Below the pieces are notes generated by a model. The model searched no databases, had not been told where the DNA came from, and was given only the letters and a program-made list of their open reading frames with translations. From Steromphala cineraria (taxonomy: Eukaryota; Mollusca; Gastropoda; Trochida; Trochidae), in NCBI GenBank assembly GCA_916613615.1, contig OU744726.1, forward strand, positions 61,334,987 to 61,398,986: a stretch of 64,000 nucleotides of DNA. Direction: 5' to 3'. Position 1 is the first letter of the stretch, and each line of letters begins with the position of its first letter. Both the position numbers and the translations under genes were made by a program. This document shows positions 38,801 through 49,700 of this stretch, piece after piece.

Positions 38801-41073
38801 ATATACCCTGATGGAGAGGGTGCGTTAATATTGTCATCTATTAAAAACCCTCTCATCAACAATTAAATTACTCATTCTCTCCCCACAGAGGTAGCTCAGT
38901 GCAAGCAAGCCTCTGTTCTATTACACCAAGATCCTGGGGTTCCGGCAGATTGCCCTAGCGGCAAAACATTGTACCTTAAGATATCTCTCTTTTTTCCAGC
39001 CAATGAAAACACCTTTTGCGTATCCATAACTAGAGAAATTCTTAACGGTCATATAGTGACATGGAAAATATCATGCCTTTATGTTTATTTTTCATTAACA
39101 GTGTGAGAGGGAAAATATTTGAAAATCGGATATGGGTAGGGGTTTTCATTAGATAGAAACTGTATTATATTTGTGTAAATTATTATTTGTTTTATGATAG
39201 ATTTTATTTTACTTATTAACCAAATAAAAACTAATGAGGGATGTTTTGTAAAAGGAAGAGTTATCTCCCCTGGATGCTAAATTTCCACGATAGCTTTGCC
39301 AAACCACAAGGAAATGGTCTACGTTTTGTGAATGCCAACTTTTGAAACGGTGTTGCTGATTGCACAACTAACTTTGATTGCCTCTAATCCGATTTCTACC
39401 TTTCTATCCCATGTATTAGCCGTAATAGAACAGAGGCTAACTCGGGTATGACTGAGCTGCCTCTGTGGGGAGAGTGCAAATTTATTTGACATTTATTTTC
39501 AAGCATGATCCAGTTCAAGTCAGCAGGAATTGGGAAAGACATCTTTGATATTGGGCAATTGAAGTTTTTTAGTTATATCTGAATTGATAATGGTCGATAA
39601 TAAACTTTGAAATTTTAAATTGGCCATTTTTTCATAAAATGTGCAAAATGGCCCGTGCACGATCCCTGAACTTCCCAATCTCGAGGCAGTAGATTCTTAT
39701 TCTTATCTTATTTATAATTGCTTTTATAGAACTTTGTGGAGTGTTCAAAGTTACGGAAGTGCCATAAAATCTCCTTTAAGCTACCACTATTGGTCCTTGT
39801 TGAATAATGGATAAAGATGTAAGATGAAAGAGAAAGTATATATTTTGTAACAATGATAATATTTAATTTTCATGACATATTTCCAAGTTTACAGAAGTAA
39901 TTTGATTTATTGATTTTTAGTTGGAGACTGTTACAAGAGCCTGATGGAAGAAGATGGTCTTGATATTGACAATATGAAACAGAAACACAAGTAAGTTCTT
40001 TGGATCATTTCTCAGAACATACTTATTTCTGCTAAGGCCCAAAATAAATTAAAAAATATTTCTGGTCTTGCAAAAAACAGTCATATATGTTTGCGAAAGG
40101 CAAGTTCACACGTTCATTTTACATGGATACTAGTTATATAACCTATCAAATATTATCAACTCGTAACTTCGATTCTGACTGCTTTTGTTAAGTTTCCAAA
40201 TTAAATTTGACATGTGCAATTGGCCAGTTTTCGAACACAATCGCTATTCAAACCTTGTTGTCACCATGCAATGTCAATTTAATATTAATCCTTTTAGCAA
40301 GAGTCAAGACTTTTTGATCAAATGACACTATGTATAAAGTTTGTCATTTGTGACAACGAACAACTCAAATCGTTTCTCTCTAAGAACGTTTTTTTAATTA
40401 CCCATGAATCCAGTGTATGATGGTATGACTTTTTGTACAGAGACTACTCGCTGTCTGGAGACTACCGCCATCTGGTGGTGACCCCTGGAGAAGTCACATG
40501 GGAGGTAATCTCGTACGACGACGTGACAGTAGCGCTGTGTCAGGGAGATTTGGATGTCATGTTCAACAAGCCAAAACCAAAAGCAGTGGAAGGTAGGCTT
40601 ACAGACTGTTAAAGAAATAAGCCCTTTATGAGTACCTTTGGGTTATAAAATGTTTTTTTGTGATCATCTTATTAGTTCATCAGGAAAGGACTTTATTTTG
40701 TTAACTTACATATAATTTTTTTGATGAAAGATTCCATTATCAAATTTTTGTTTTAATCTGTAAAATTTACAAATCAATAGCCCCATGTTAGGCGTATGGA
40801 TGTAATCAAAACTTCAGACAAATAGATTCTTTTTGAACTGCAAACATTTAGTGTGGTTTCAAATGATAAATACAACGTGTTCCTTAAATTCTATTGAGTA
40901 GTAAATGATAATACAGCTTGTATAATGACTCTGTTATTTCTTCAGATGGAAAGTTCCGAGCCCTGAAGATTGAGATGTCACTCCCAGCGTCATGTTACGC
41001 TACCATGGCTCTCCGAGAGCTTCTCAAGATGGACACTTCTGCCGCCTACCAGACAACGCTCAATGTCACATGA
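23882..41073 (+). CDS. PUS7: Pseudouridylate synthase 7 (PUS7, TruD family), 629 aa, 16 coding exons
   Basis: PUS7 converts uridine to pseudouridine in tRNA, mRNA and small RNAs. Coding exons: 23882-24159, 24300-24393, 25201-25302, 28715-28847, 29837-29951, 30999-31076, 31536-31601, 32262-32324, 32624-32749, 33924-33985, 36179-36336, 37982-38126, 38700-38819, 39921-39990, 40441-40592, 40946-41073. All introns are GT..AG and the joined frame is open to TGA. Landmarks are [11 protein letters not shown] then [10 protein letters not shown] near the N-terminus, [16 protein letters not shown], the catalytic loop YAGTKDKRA (predicted catalytic Asp254, equivalent to TruD Asp80), the TruD motif [50 protein letters not shown], and [13 protein letters not shown] near the end. 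The length is close to that of human PUS7, so the protein looks complete. The N-terminus is acidic/lysine-rich and poorly conserved, as in other PUS7 proteins. The first exon begins at an acceptor (23864), so at least one 5' noncoding exon lies upstream. The gene is probably intact and expressed. Confidence 0.97.
24661..25016. mobile_element. PUS7: TA-flanked MITE in PUS7 intron (mariner/pogo-like)
   Basis: Long inverted ends, about 32 bp each, start AGATGACCTCGTGCATAAGG and end with its near-complement; both contain GGCGACCCCCTTT or its complement. TA dinucleotides flank both sides (24659-24660, 25017-25018). There is no coding content. Confidence 0.75.
25536..26827. mobile_element. PUS7: Non-autonomous hAT element, second family, with perfect 8-bp duplication
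   Basis: The ends are TAAGGGTGCAACGAT and, on the other strand, TAGGGGTGCAACGAT. The 8-bp target-site duplication ACTGAGAC is at 25528-25535 and 26828-26835. Subterminal regions carry repeated ATACGTATCGTATCG-type words. It lies in a PUS7 intron. A smaller relative is at 31751-32088. Confidence 0.9.
27280..27635 (-). mobile_element. PUS7: TTAA-flanked MITE (AGGGGCAGTAGCACG family), copy 2, reversed
   Basis: The ends AGGGGCAGTAGCACG and CGTGCTACTGCCCCT have TTAA at 27276-27279 and 27636-27639. The interior is the reverse complement of copies 1 and 3. It lies in the PUS7 intron before the exon at 28715. Confidence 0.88.
29513..29592. repeat. (ATT)n repeat with AGCGC/AAGGCGCTT motif
   Basis: A TTATTATTATTATTATTA run is followed by TTATATAGCGCAC and GTTCAAGGCGCTTGA. 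The same layout occurs near 10018-10085. This is a dispersed repeat of unknown class, in a PUS7 intron. Confidence 0.5.
30283..30402. repeat. Hairpin-forming inverted repeat
   Basis: GAGATGTCATATTGTTTTTA at 30283 onward is matched by its inverse ending in GACATCTC near 30402. The arms are about 31 bp with a loop of about 57 bp. It lies in a PUS7 intron and is likely a small foldback MITE. Confidence 0.65.
31751..32088. mobile_element. Small hAT-type element, 7/8-bp target-site duplication
   Basis: The ends TAGAGGGTCACAATACGATA and, on the other strand, TAGATGTGTAACGATAC resemble the element at 25536-26827. Flanks are GATATCAT (31743-31750) and GATATCAA (32089-32096), a near-perfect 8-bp duplication. 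It is degraded, 338 bp long, and in a PUS7 intron. Confidence 0.6.
32358..32604. repeat. Inverted repeat plus 119-bp tandem duplication next to a PUS7 exon
   Basis: ACCATGTTTATCTCATCTAG near 32369 pairs with its inverse around 32490-32522. Separately, the word GACAGATATTCTATTTATT starts at about 32420 and again at about 32539. The second repeat ends within about 20 bp of the acceptor of the exon at 32624, so repeat sequence supplies the branch-point region. Confidence 0.6.
33728..33864. repeat. Hairpin-forming inverted repeat
   Basis: Left arm 33728-33759 (TTATGATATGACA..CCTTTCGCCGGTCA) pairs with right arm 33833-33864 (TGACCGACGAAAGG..). The loop holds CCATATCAGCC, which also recurs several times around 33378-33425. 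It is probably one small element in a PUS7 intron. Confidence 0.6.
34120..35297. mobile_element. Non-autonomous hAT element, copy B, with perfect 8-bp target-site duplication
   Basis: It has the same CAGGGATGCAGA ends and subterminal sequence as copy A (22091-23108). GTTTGAGT is duplicated at 34112-34119 and 35298-35305. The interior differs over several hundred bases from copy A. It lies in a PUS7 intron. Confidence 0.92.
35791..36027 (-). mobile_element. tRNA-derived SINE, copy 2
   Basis: On the minus strand it starts GGGGACGTAGCTCAGTGG (perfect A box TAGCTCAGTGG), then GGTTTGATTCC (B box with one change), then the same body as copy 1, and ends in a (TTA)n tail at 35791-35808. It lies in the PUS7 intron before the exon at 36179, antisense to the gene. 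Confidence 0.8.
36361..36698 (+). mobile_element. TTAA-flanked MITE (AGGGGCAGTAGCACG family), copy 3
   Basis: The left end is AGGGACAGTAGCACG and the right end CGTGCTACTGCCCCT, with TTAA at 36357-36360 and 36699-36702. It begins only 25 bp after the PUS7 exon that ends at 36336. It is opposite in orientation to copy 2. Confidence 0.88.
36906..37490. mobile_element. piggyBac-like non-autonomous element with internal tandem duplication
   Basis: The ends CCCTTACGATGCG and CGCATCGTAAGGG are flanked by TTAA at 36902-36905 and 37491-37494. CCC ends at TTAA are the piggyBac pattern. The interior carries two copies, 194 bp apart, of a block starting near TATACATATG (37021 and 37215) and including GCCGCAAGGTGGGTACCCTC. 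There is no transposase. Confidence 0.82.
37767..37998 (+). repeat. PUS7: Tandem duplication covering a PUS7 3' splice site
   Basis: About 115 bp of intron end plus 17 bp of exon start is present twice. The upstream copy reads TGGTGGCAG|ATTCCCAGGAATAC with its potential acceptor at 37866; the real one is identical across the junction at 37981/37982. Only the second copy continues into the conserved [13 protein letters not shown] sequence. The upstream copy reaches TAA after 12 codons in that frame. Confidence 0.85.
38877..39474. mobile_element. Foldback element in PUS7 intron
   Basis: Arms of about 48-53 bp: 38877-38924 (CTCTCCCCACAGAGGTAG.. to GCCTCTGTTCTATTAC) and 39422-39474 (GTAATAGAACAGAGGC.. 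to CTGTGGGGAGAG). It is related to 17872-18262 by shared arm motifs. No clear target-site duplication was found. Confidence 0.7.
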
Positions 41074-41188
41074 CCTTATCCAAAAAGAACAATCTGTGGT
41101 CAAAATTATTTGTCGCCTTTGACAAAAACCATCTGTGAATACAAGAGGTCTAGCATTCAATATATGCCCTTCAAGCTTGCAAAGCTTC

Positions 41189-41194
41189 AATAAA
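41189..41194 (+). terminator. PUS7: PUS7 poly(A) signal AATAAA
   Basis: A canonical AATAAA lies 116 bp after the PUS7 stop codon, with a GT-containing stretch downstream. This predicts a short 3' UTR of about 140 bp. Confidence 0.7.
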
Positions 41195-41317
41195 AACTTT
41201 GACTTGGAACGTTAGAAATGTTGTCAATCAATGGCATGTTAAAGCTTATTGTTGATTTTTATCCCACCTGTATGTAATACCGTGGGATATAGTCATCGGC
41301 CTGTCCGTCTGTTCATG

Positions 41318-41632
41318 AAAACATAACTTAGAATTCTGTTTCCGAAGCAGAACTCAAAAACTGTTAGACCTAGCTCAATGAATCTTGGTATGTGAATTAG
41401 TCAGCATGTGTTAATGTGCCTTTTGGTATTTAAACTTCTTTGGATTTTTATTTCTTGGCGGTTTCCATGGAAACTTAATTTAGAATTCGGTTTCGGGAGC
41501 AGAACTCAAAAACTGTAAGACCTAGCTCAATGAATCTTGGTATGTGAATTAGTCAGCATGTGTTAATGTGCCTTTTGGTATTTAAACTTCTTCGTAATTT
41601 TATTTTTGGCAGTTTCCATGGAAACATACCTT
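41318..41632. repeat. Tandem repeat, about 143-bp period, two copies plus a partial
   Basis: The unit contains CAGAACTCAAAAACTGT, GACCTAGCTCAATGAATCTT and CATGTGTTAATGTGCC. Copies start near 41318 and 41466, and a third partial start (CCATGGAAACATACC) is near 41617. It sits between the PUS7 and filamin 3' ends, preceded by GGGATATAGTCATCGGCCTG, a dispersed-repeat-like segment. Confidence 0.8.
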
Positions 41633-42662
41633 TAATGGGGTCTGATGGGATATCTAATCTTTTGATGACTCGTTTTCTTCTTGTTGTATACATATTCATA
41701 AAATCAAATTGATTGTTTTTTTGTTGATAGGGAAAACAAGGAGGAAGTCAACTAACTTGACTTGATGATAATCTGAACAAGTAATTGAGTAGACATTATG
41801 AATATGGATGCATTATCTATTCTTTAATGCCAACTTCTAATTGGTTACACATCATGTTCTATGATTTCCATGTCATTTCAAGGAATTAATTTAGTTCTGT
41901 GTTTAGGCAACAACATCTTTGTTATGAAATAGAACATTTTGTGTATAAATGGTACATGTAATTTAAAAATAAGTAAAGGCATCCATAAAAAGGTATTGTG
42001 TGTTGTTGTATGTTATGTTTCTTGTCAGAGAATTTCATTGACGGCTAGCATTGCAGTGAAACTAGTAAGCAATGGATTGAACTAGTATACAATGGTTCAT
42101 CCTGGGTTACCCAGGGGAGATGTGGAGAGGATCGGAACATAAACCTCTGGGTAACCGAGGATAACTATGGTTGTAATTGCACTGAATTTCACTGTGGTGT
42201 TTTGCACCAAAACCTAACTGCATGTGGGTCATCTTTAGAAAATGTGTACATTTTCAAATGGGATTCAAACCAAGATCTTTTTGGCTTTTGCTAAATGCAA
42301 TCCTTAATTACCTCTCCAGAGGAAACAAGAAATCCATGAAAAATGTCTTTTATGTCATGCACTTTGTGTTTTTATACTGACAAAAATAATAAGGGAGATA
42401 TGAAAACGTTGATCACGACATAATTCTCATTGACCACATGATGAAATATACATCATAAAATCCTAAATATTTATATAACTTATTTTGTCCAACATATGTT
42501 TAAGCAAGGTTTGCATATGTTCTTGAAGTGTTGACTGAAACTCTTCGACAGGTTTCATGTATATGTATAATTTGACGTCTCTCTATGTAAGACTATGTAT
42601 ACGGTACATACAATGAATTTGAATGAAGACAAAACTCTGGTATCAGTTATGAAAAAGAATAT

Positions 42663-42668
42663 TTTATT
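42663..42668 (-). terminator. Probable filamin poly(A) signal (AATAAA on minus strand)
   Basis: TTTATT on the plus strand gives AATAAA on the minus strand, about 1.13 kb downstream of the filamin stop codon. The interval 42669-43793 has no other gene and would be the 3' UTR. Other AATAAA words exist, so this choice is tentative. Confidence 0.4.
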
Positions 42669-43793
42669 GATAATAAAATCTTAGCCTACAATATGCTTAT
42701 ATGCAGGAGCATTTGTAAACATAAAATAAAAAATATGTAATGGCAACTTGCTGGCTTAAGCACTCGTTGAGCATGTTAGTCTTTTAATGTTTGACATCGG
42801 AACGGACGTCGCTTTGCTTCGGTAGTTGAAACTACGCCACCTAGTGGACTGTCAGAGAAGGGCAGCTAATTCAGAAAGACAGATTGGGGACACAAAAGAA
42901 TAGCTACATCAAAAACAAACTAGTCATACAATTTGCAAAATTATGCATCAGGCCAACGAAAAAAAAAATCGCCAAAATGATTTCTTGCCTTTTCGTACAT
43001 TTTTTTGTCATTCAATACAATTCAATTCAAATAACACAAGACAAGTTTTAACAGCAAGTTCATATCACCCTGTTCAATAACATTCCTAAATACATCAACA
43101 AAATTATATTCAGTGAATATAGACAGATCTTTAGTACAAGAGATTTCAAGTATGTGCATACGCAAGCTTGTTATGTGGTTTGCAAAGATGAGAATTATGA
43201 CTTCAAAAGTATCTTGGTAAATACATGAACTCATATGAAACTAAAAACCATACTTGATTTTAATTGTTAACAATACAAACAACATATTTTGATAAATATA
43301 TATAAAGAATTCATACACGCTTAAAGATAGCCAAGTTTATCCATACGTTAAACCTCAACCATAAAGATATGGCCATCTTAAAATATTACTTTGTTCAATG
43401 CTCACAGACTTATTCACCAAGATTTGCATACAGATAATGTTTATAAAAACAGCAGAGAGCACCTTTGATAATTAGTTATTCTTCTACCCTCAGAGTCCTT
43501 CAAATGGGAGCAAAAGGTCAAAAGATAACTTTCTTGAAATCAAGAATTTCACCCTTTGGCCATTTTCTCCCTGACATGGCAGTTGATACTGGCAATATAA
43601 TGTCACAGAACATCCTGTCACCCCTACAGGCATGTATGGAATCTCCCATTCCAATGGCAGGATCACAACTGAGTAAAACTTTTGGTAAAATAAAACAACC
43701 TCTTCACCCTGTATTTCACAGTTGGGATCTTCCATGAACTTTGTTGGGAGGAGCCATTATGATTTTTGGGGGGCGTTGAAGGGTAAGAGCACC

Positions 43794-46700
43794 TTAATCA
43801 CATTTGACACAGAAAGGACTGCCGGGGATCTGTTCGTCGCCCCATTTGACCATGAGCATGTATGTTCCTCGCTCTTTGACGATGTAGTTGACTGTATACT
43901 GGTTGTTGCCTTGGTGTTTGACAATAAGCTCCTCACAGGGGCCTTTAGGACCCATCATACCAACATAAAGGATGTTATTACCTGAAATGCAATGTTAAGA
44001 GTTAAGCAAAGACAAATTCAAGACATTTTCTTTTAGATCCTAAAATTCTCAAATGATAACAATTTAATAACTTTTTTCTCATGGAAAGTTTAGTAAGTTA
44101 AGAATGGCTGATAATCAAAGAGTTTCAAGTGCTGTTATCTTTGATACTTGCAGTTTTCTGCTTTATTTGTCATTTGTTCAATGCAACACCAATGTTTTGT
44201 CAATCCTTCAAAACTGTGAGACGTAGCGTAGAATGTTTAAAGATCTTTTAGTCCTAATGGTAGTTATGGGCATCTTAGCACTAAGAAAGCTTTGAAAATC
44301 AAAAACTGTTTTCATTTAGAAGAATAAGTTATTAGAATTTTTACACTCTTCAGAACCAAGAATCATAAGGCTATGATTCACTAAGAGAGGTCTAAAAAGG
44401 TCTAGGTATCATCAACAAAGAATTCAAAAGGTACGTACCTGCTCCTGATGTATCGACAGTGAAGGTGGACTTCTGTCCTCTGAATGCCTTCTGGAGACCA
44501 TTGCCCTTGGCAGAGACCTTGCTGCCGTCTGAAGAGAACCTCTGGATTCCACTGAATTTTGTCATTGTGCTCGTCTTGGTTACGGTTTCCACGACAACAG
44601 ATGCATGTTCTTGCACTGATGATGCTTGACCTTGACCTTAAAAAGAAAGTAGTTCCGTTGAAGGAAGTTGATGCAGCTAACACAGACTCTTTACTGATGC
44701 TTGATTTAGTTATCAGAAATGTTAAAAGAAAAAAAGAAAATTTTATCAGAGTGAAATTTGTTAGCATAAAGTCATATTTGGTGTTAGTAGGTAAAAATAA
44801 CATTCAGAAAGAATTAGTGGATGCATCCTTAATCCTAACCATTCACTGACTGACTTGCACCCTCTCATTATTGATAATTTTCTTATGAATTTAATTGATT
44901 ATGTCACATTGACTGCGTACTTGTTGCAACTAAACTAAAAGCAGGCGTGATGTTGGGCTCACAGAAAGGAAGGGGTTGACTATGCAGGTAAATGGACATT
45001 TTTCAAACAGTGGATGTTATGACACTACCCTTATTTATCACTCATAAATTGTTAAAAATAGGACTTTTACTCGTAAGTCATTTGCATTCAGTAAATGATA
45101 TCTAATCAATTTGATTGGTTGTTGAAAAAGCTTGTGCATATTCTAGATTGCCGGTTGTGAACATAGGGCTTGAACTGGCAGTAAGCAAATATCAAATCAA
45201 GTGGACTAATACAGGGTTGTTTACTATGTCCAAGCTTTTTCACAGCAAATTGGGCAGCCTGCTCTATATCCCTGCGTACCGTTTACGTATGAATTGGTAC
45301 TTTGATCGTAGATTGGTATAATCCTTTCACCAGGATGGGTACGGATAGGTCTTTTATTTACTGTAAGCAAATCCTTCAGTTATTTCAAATTATAGTACTT
45401 ATCTAATGATAATGTACTAAAATATTACTGTAAGAATGGTAAGGCTTCCAGTATTAAATGTTGTTTCATCATTCTTACAGAATTTCTGAATGAGTGAGCG
45501 AGTTGCTTGGGCAATTTTTCAGCCATTAGCAGTTGGCTGAATTTTTTAAAAGATATTTAAGTGTTTAAATAGAAATAATTTTCGAATTTGATTTTAATTA
45601 CTAGAAGCCTCACTCAATAACATAAGACAAGGCAGAAAAGAAGAAAAAAGATAGAAAAGATATCTAATTGCAAAATAATAATTGAAGAAGCAGAAAATAA
45701 GCAGAATTAAAAGAACTATTCCATTTATAAACAACAACACTACCAATTAATTTCATGACACATCAAATAAAAGAAAAATCTATGGTCAAATTTGAACCAT
45801 GCACATAAATGAATATATTATCCTATATTATCAAGAGTGCCCTGGTCACATGCATACACAAGAATACATTAGCAAGATCTAGAAAATCGGTGAGAGTAGC
45901 CTCCCTTACCTTCTACAGTTGCCTTGAATGGACTTCCAGCGATGTGGACGCCTGCATATTTGATTGTTACTAGATAGACTCCGGGAGCTGAGGGTGTATA
46001 TGTGAACTCATAACCCTCTTCTGTCTCCTTACAGTCTAGTTTCACTTTAGACGGTCCCTCGACTGTGACCGCTAGAGCACCGGCGCCGGCGTTCACAGTG
46101 TTCACCACAAACTTGGATACTTGACCTGTTGGGGTAAAGATTAAAGATGTGAACATATGAATTGAATATGGTTGTGTTGTGTGTAAGTTCACGGTGTTCA
46201 CATCAAACTTGGATACTTGACCTGTTGGGGGGGAAAGATGAGAGATGTGAACATATGAATTGTATATCATTGTGTTGTGTGTAAGTTCACAGTGTTCACT
46301 ACAAACTTGGATTCTTACTGGTAACCTGCAGGCTGAATGGTTGGAGATACGAAAATATTAATATATGAACCATGAATAGTTAAGTTCCTCTGTACATTGA
46401 GTTAAACTAAAATGTCAAATGAAATGGGCTACTGGCCAATAAGCAAAGGATTGACTTGTGTTTTTCAATAAACCTACTTTTTCGGGGCATAAGTCAAACT
46501 AAGCTAGAAGAGTAACAATTTGGAAACATCTTATTTTGACTGCCTCTATACTCCCTGAATTGTTGATTTCAAACCAGAGGATTTTCAATTGATTTGGATT
46601 ATAAACTGTTATTAGATAAATGACAAAAAGATTTGATTTCCTTTGAATTCAGATAACTACCACATAGAGATTAGTTCATGTGATTGCATAATCATCAGAC

Positions 46701-49700
46701 AAAATTTCCAAATAAATATGAACAAGTTCTTCATGGATGTAGTGTTACATGTGTATATTCTCTGTCTTCCAATCGCCTGTCTGGCTGCAATACTGCCTAC
46801 GCCGCGCTAAACAATAACTCACTCACTCCATCACCTGACATGGGTTCAAAGCATTAAGTACTGACCTGTCTTGCCAGTCTTGAGACCATCGCCGTGAGCG
46901 GTCACTCTGCCAGGGTCAGCGTCCACCTTGCCGACCAGCACTCTGAATGGACTGTCTGGGATCTGGTAGCCATCGAACATCACGTGGACCATGTGTGGGC
47001 CGTTCTCGCGGGGGATGAAACGTACTGCGTATTCACCTACAGACAAAATAGATGAAGTTGACTAATAGCCATTTATGTATAGGAATATTTTTGTTTTGTT
47101 GTTTCTTACACTTTTTAACACATTACCTCAAAGTCACTTCATATTTTGTGTTTTGCAATTCTAGGAAAGGATAGGAATACAATTTATAATACCTGATTTC
47201 ATATCTTTTCAATACAATGATTTATAAGAATATATATCAGTAAACTAAATACAATTCATTATGTGTACAAAGTTTTATCAAAAAGACTTACAAGCTTGTT
47301 AAGGTATTACAGTAGAACACGGATATAGAAAACTCGGATATAGTGAAGAATCGGATATAGTGAACAAATTTTTAAGTCCCGTCAAAAGCTCTATGTTAGG
47401 CAGACAAACGTGAGGAGCGAACACCGGATATAACAAACTAAATTCTTTGGTCCCTTGGAGTTCGTTATATCTACTGTATGTTTAAAGTTGATCATAAAGT
47501 TTTCATTCAATTAAATCAAAGATGAGTGAATTATTGAGTTTATAATTAATAAACTGACCATCATCGATCTCCTGGATGATTGCCTCGTCCTGAGACCCAG
47601 ATGGCGCCACCACTTGTGCGTTCAGTTTGCCCTTCTTGGCGCCGTTGAAGTTGACCACAAAGGCTGCAGGCTTTCCAACCTGGAATCATGACAGAAGATG
47701 AGTGATGTATCTAATGATGTATTACATTGTAAATATCTTGACAGTAACAGACATGTGAAGAAGAATAATGTATTAATTGTATCACAACATATAAAAAAAT
47801 AATACAAAATAAAACAATATGTCGACAAAGTGTTATGTAAATAAATATAAATTTCTTTCTCATTCAAATGACAAAGAGTCACAAATTTATTTACTTATTT
47901 ACTTTACTTATTTGATACATATATCAAATATTTCATATCAAATGATACCAATGTATTTTTTTTAAAAAAAAAATTTTTTTTTACAGCTCCTATTCTACAA
48001 ACTAATTCATTAAAGAAACATTGGTAAAAAATGTCTAGTGTCAAAGTTTTTGAAGCCATTGAAATATATCTATAGACAATGTAAGGACAATTCTATAGAT
48101 AATATATAAGATTATTATTTATCTATCATTTACCTGTAGACCCTTGTCTTGCATGGCGGCGACGGACAGTTTACGAGCATCTCCGATACTGGGTGAGATC
48201 TCAACACGGAAGGGTGAGTCGGGTATGTGCTCATCGTTGAACTTAACAGATACCAAATACTCTCCTGCAATAAAAAAGTATTTTTTACTAATTTTTGAAA
48301 TATGAAATTATAATATCTCATCAAGTGTTTGTTTACAAATTTGAAGCTTGATGCATTATTACTGTGTGATTTTTAAGGACAAATAATCTTGTAAAGATAA
48401 TGTAAAGGATGAATATCTAGTTATTTCCTTGACTGATACAATAATACCGTAATATATATAAATATGATAATATAAGCACACTGCTGTTTAAGCACCTACT
48501 GTTTCTCTATATTATATATTAAATCATATTATATACATCAATTAATATTTTTAAAATTCACTTTGTATCTTTTCATTAAAAACAACAATAAAGTATTCTT
48601 ATTTCACAAGTTCAAAATTGAATGACATCGATGATTGTTTATTTTGTTTCCCCAGTAAACATCAACTCCCTAACTCGCTGAGCTGACAGATATTCATACT
48701 TGGCCTCTAGATTTTTTCATCTGTATCATATATCCTGGGTATAGGCCGACCCCCCTTTTAAACCCCCTAATTTCTTGTATCATATCCTTGTCTAATAATC
48801 AGTCCAATACAGTAGTTTCAGGGAAGTCCTATCCTATCTATCACTATTTGAATGTTTCCCTACCACAAAAAACAAATAACAAAGAAAATCCAATGATAAA
48901 CGCTAATTTAATTATCTGAACCCCTCTCGCTCTGTATGCACAGCAAATCATGTATGTATGAATGATACGAATAACATTGCTACATTAGGTAAACAGCCTT
49001 TTGCTCCACCACAGCACAGCGTAACCTAATACTTGAGATAAGAACTAGAGCACAGAGAGCCAGACCACTCCGACACTGAGGTAGACCCTCTAGCAGTCGA
49101 AGATAGAGCGCTGGCAGAGCTGGAAGGAAATACCAGCCCGGCAGACGAGATGCCTGATGCACCGAGAGCAAGATCACTCCGGCAGAGAGGTAGACCCTCT
49201 AGCAGTCGAAGAGGGAGCGCTGGAAGAAATACCAGCCAGGCAGAGAGATACCTGATGCAACCATAAACTGTATTGCACTCCTGTAAATGTCGAAGCTCGT
49301 TACAGGTAATGGCAGGTATGGGGTCGTAACTAACTCCCCCTGACTATATATTCCTCTACCCCTTACCTAGTAGGTAATGAGGTAGCCTTACTACTTTGAC
49401 TGCCTATAACAGTTGACCTATTGCCTTTCTCCTGACTGAACATTCCACTAATAGATTACTTCTGTAATAACTCACTCTCATAAGTCTTAACCCTCTCAAC
49501 TCTACAAGACTGAAATCAGGCTCAAAAAGATATTTGCTACTGGTTCCTTAGGGTGGAAGGTTTCTTTAACCTTTTTAGTCTTCATACTTTGTCTCTAACT
49601 CTCTCTCTCTGGTATACTGTTCAAATAATATTTGTTTGCTACTTCACTTTAAAGGGGCAGTAGCACGTTTTTTGATAATTTTATATTTTAAATTTTTCAC

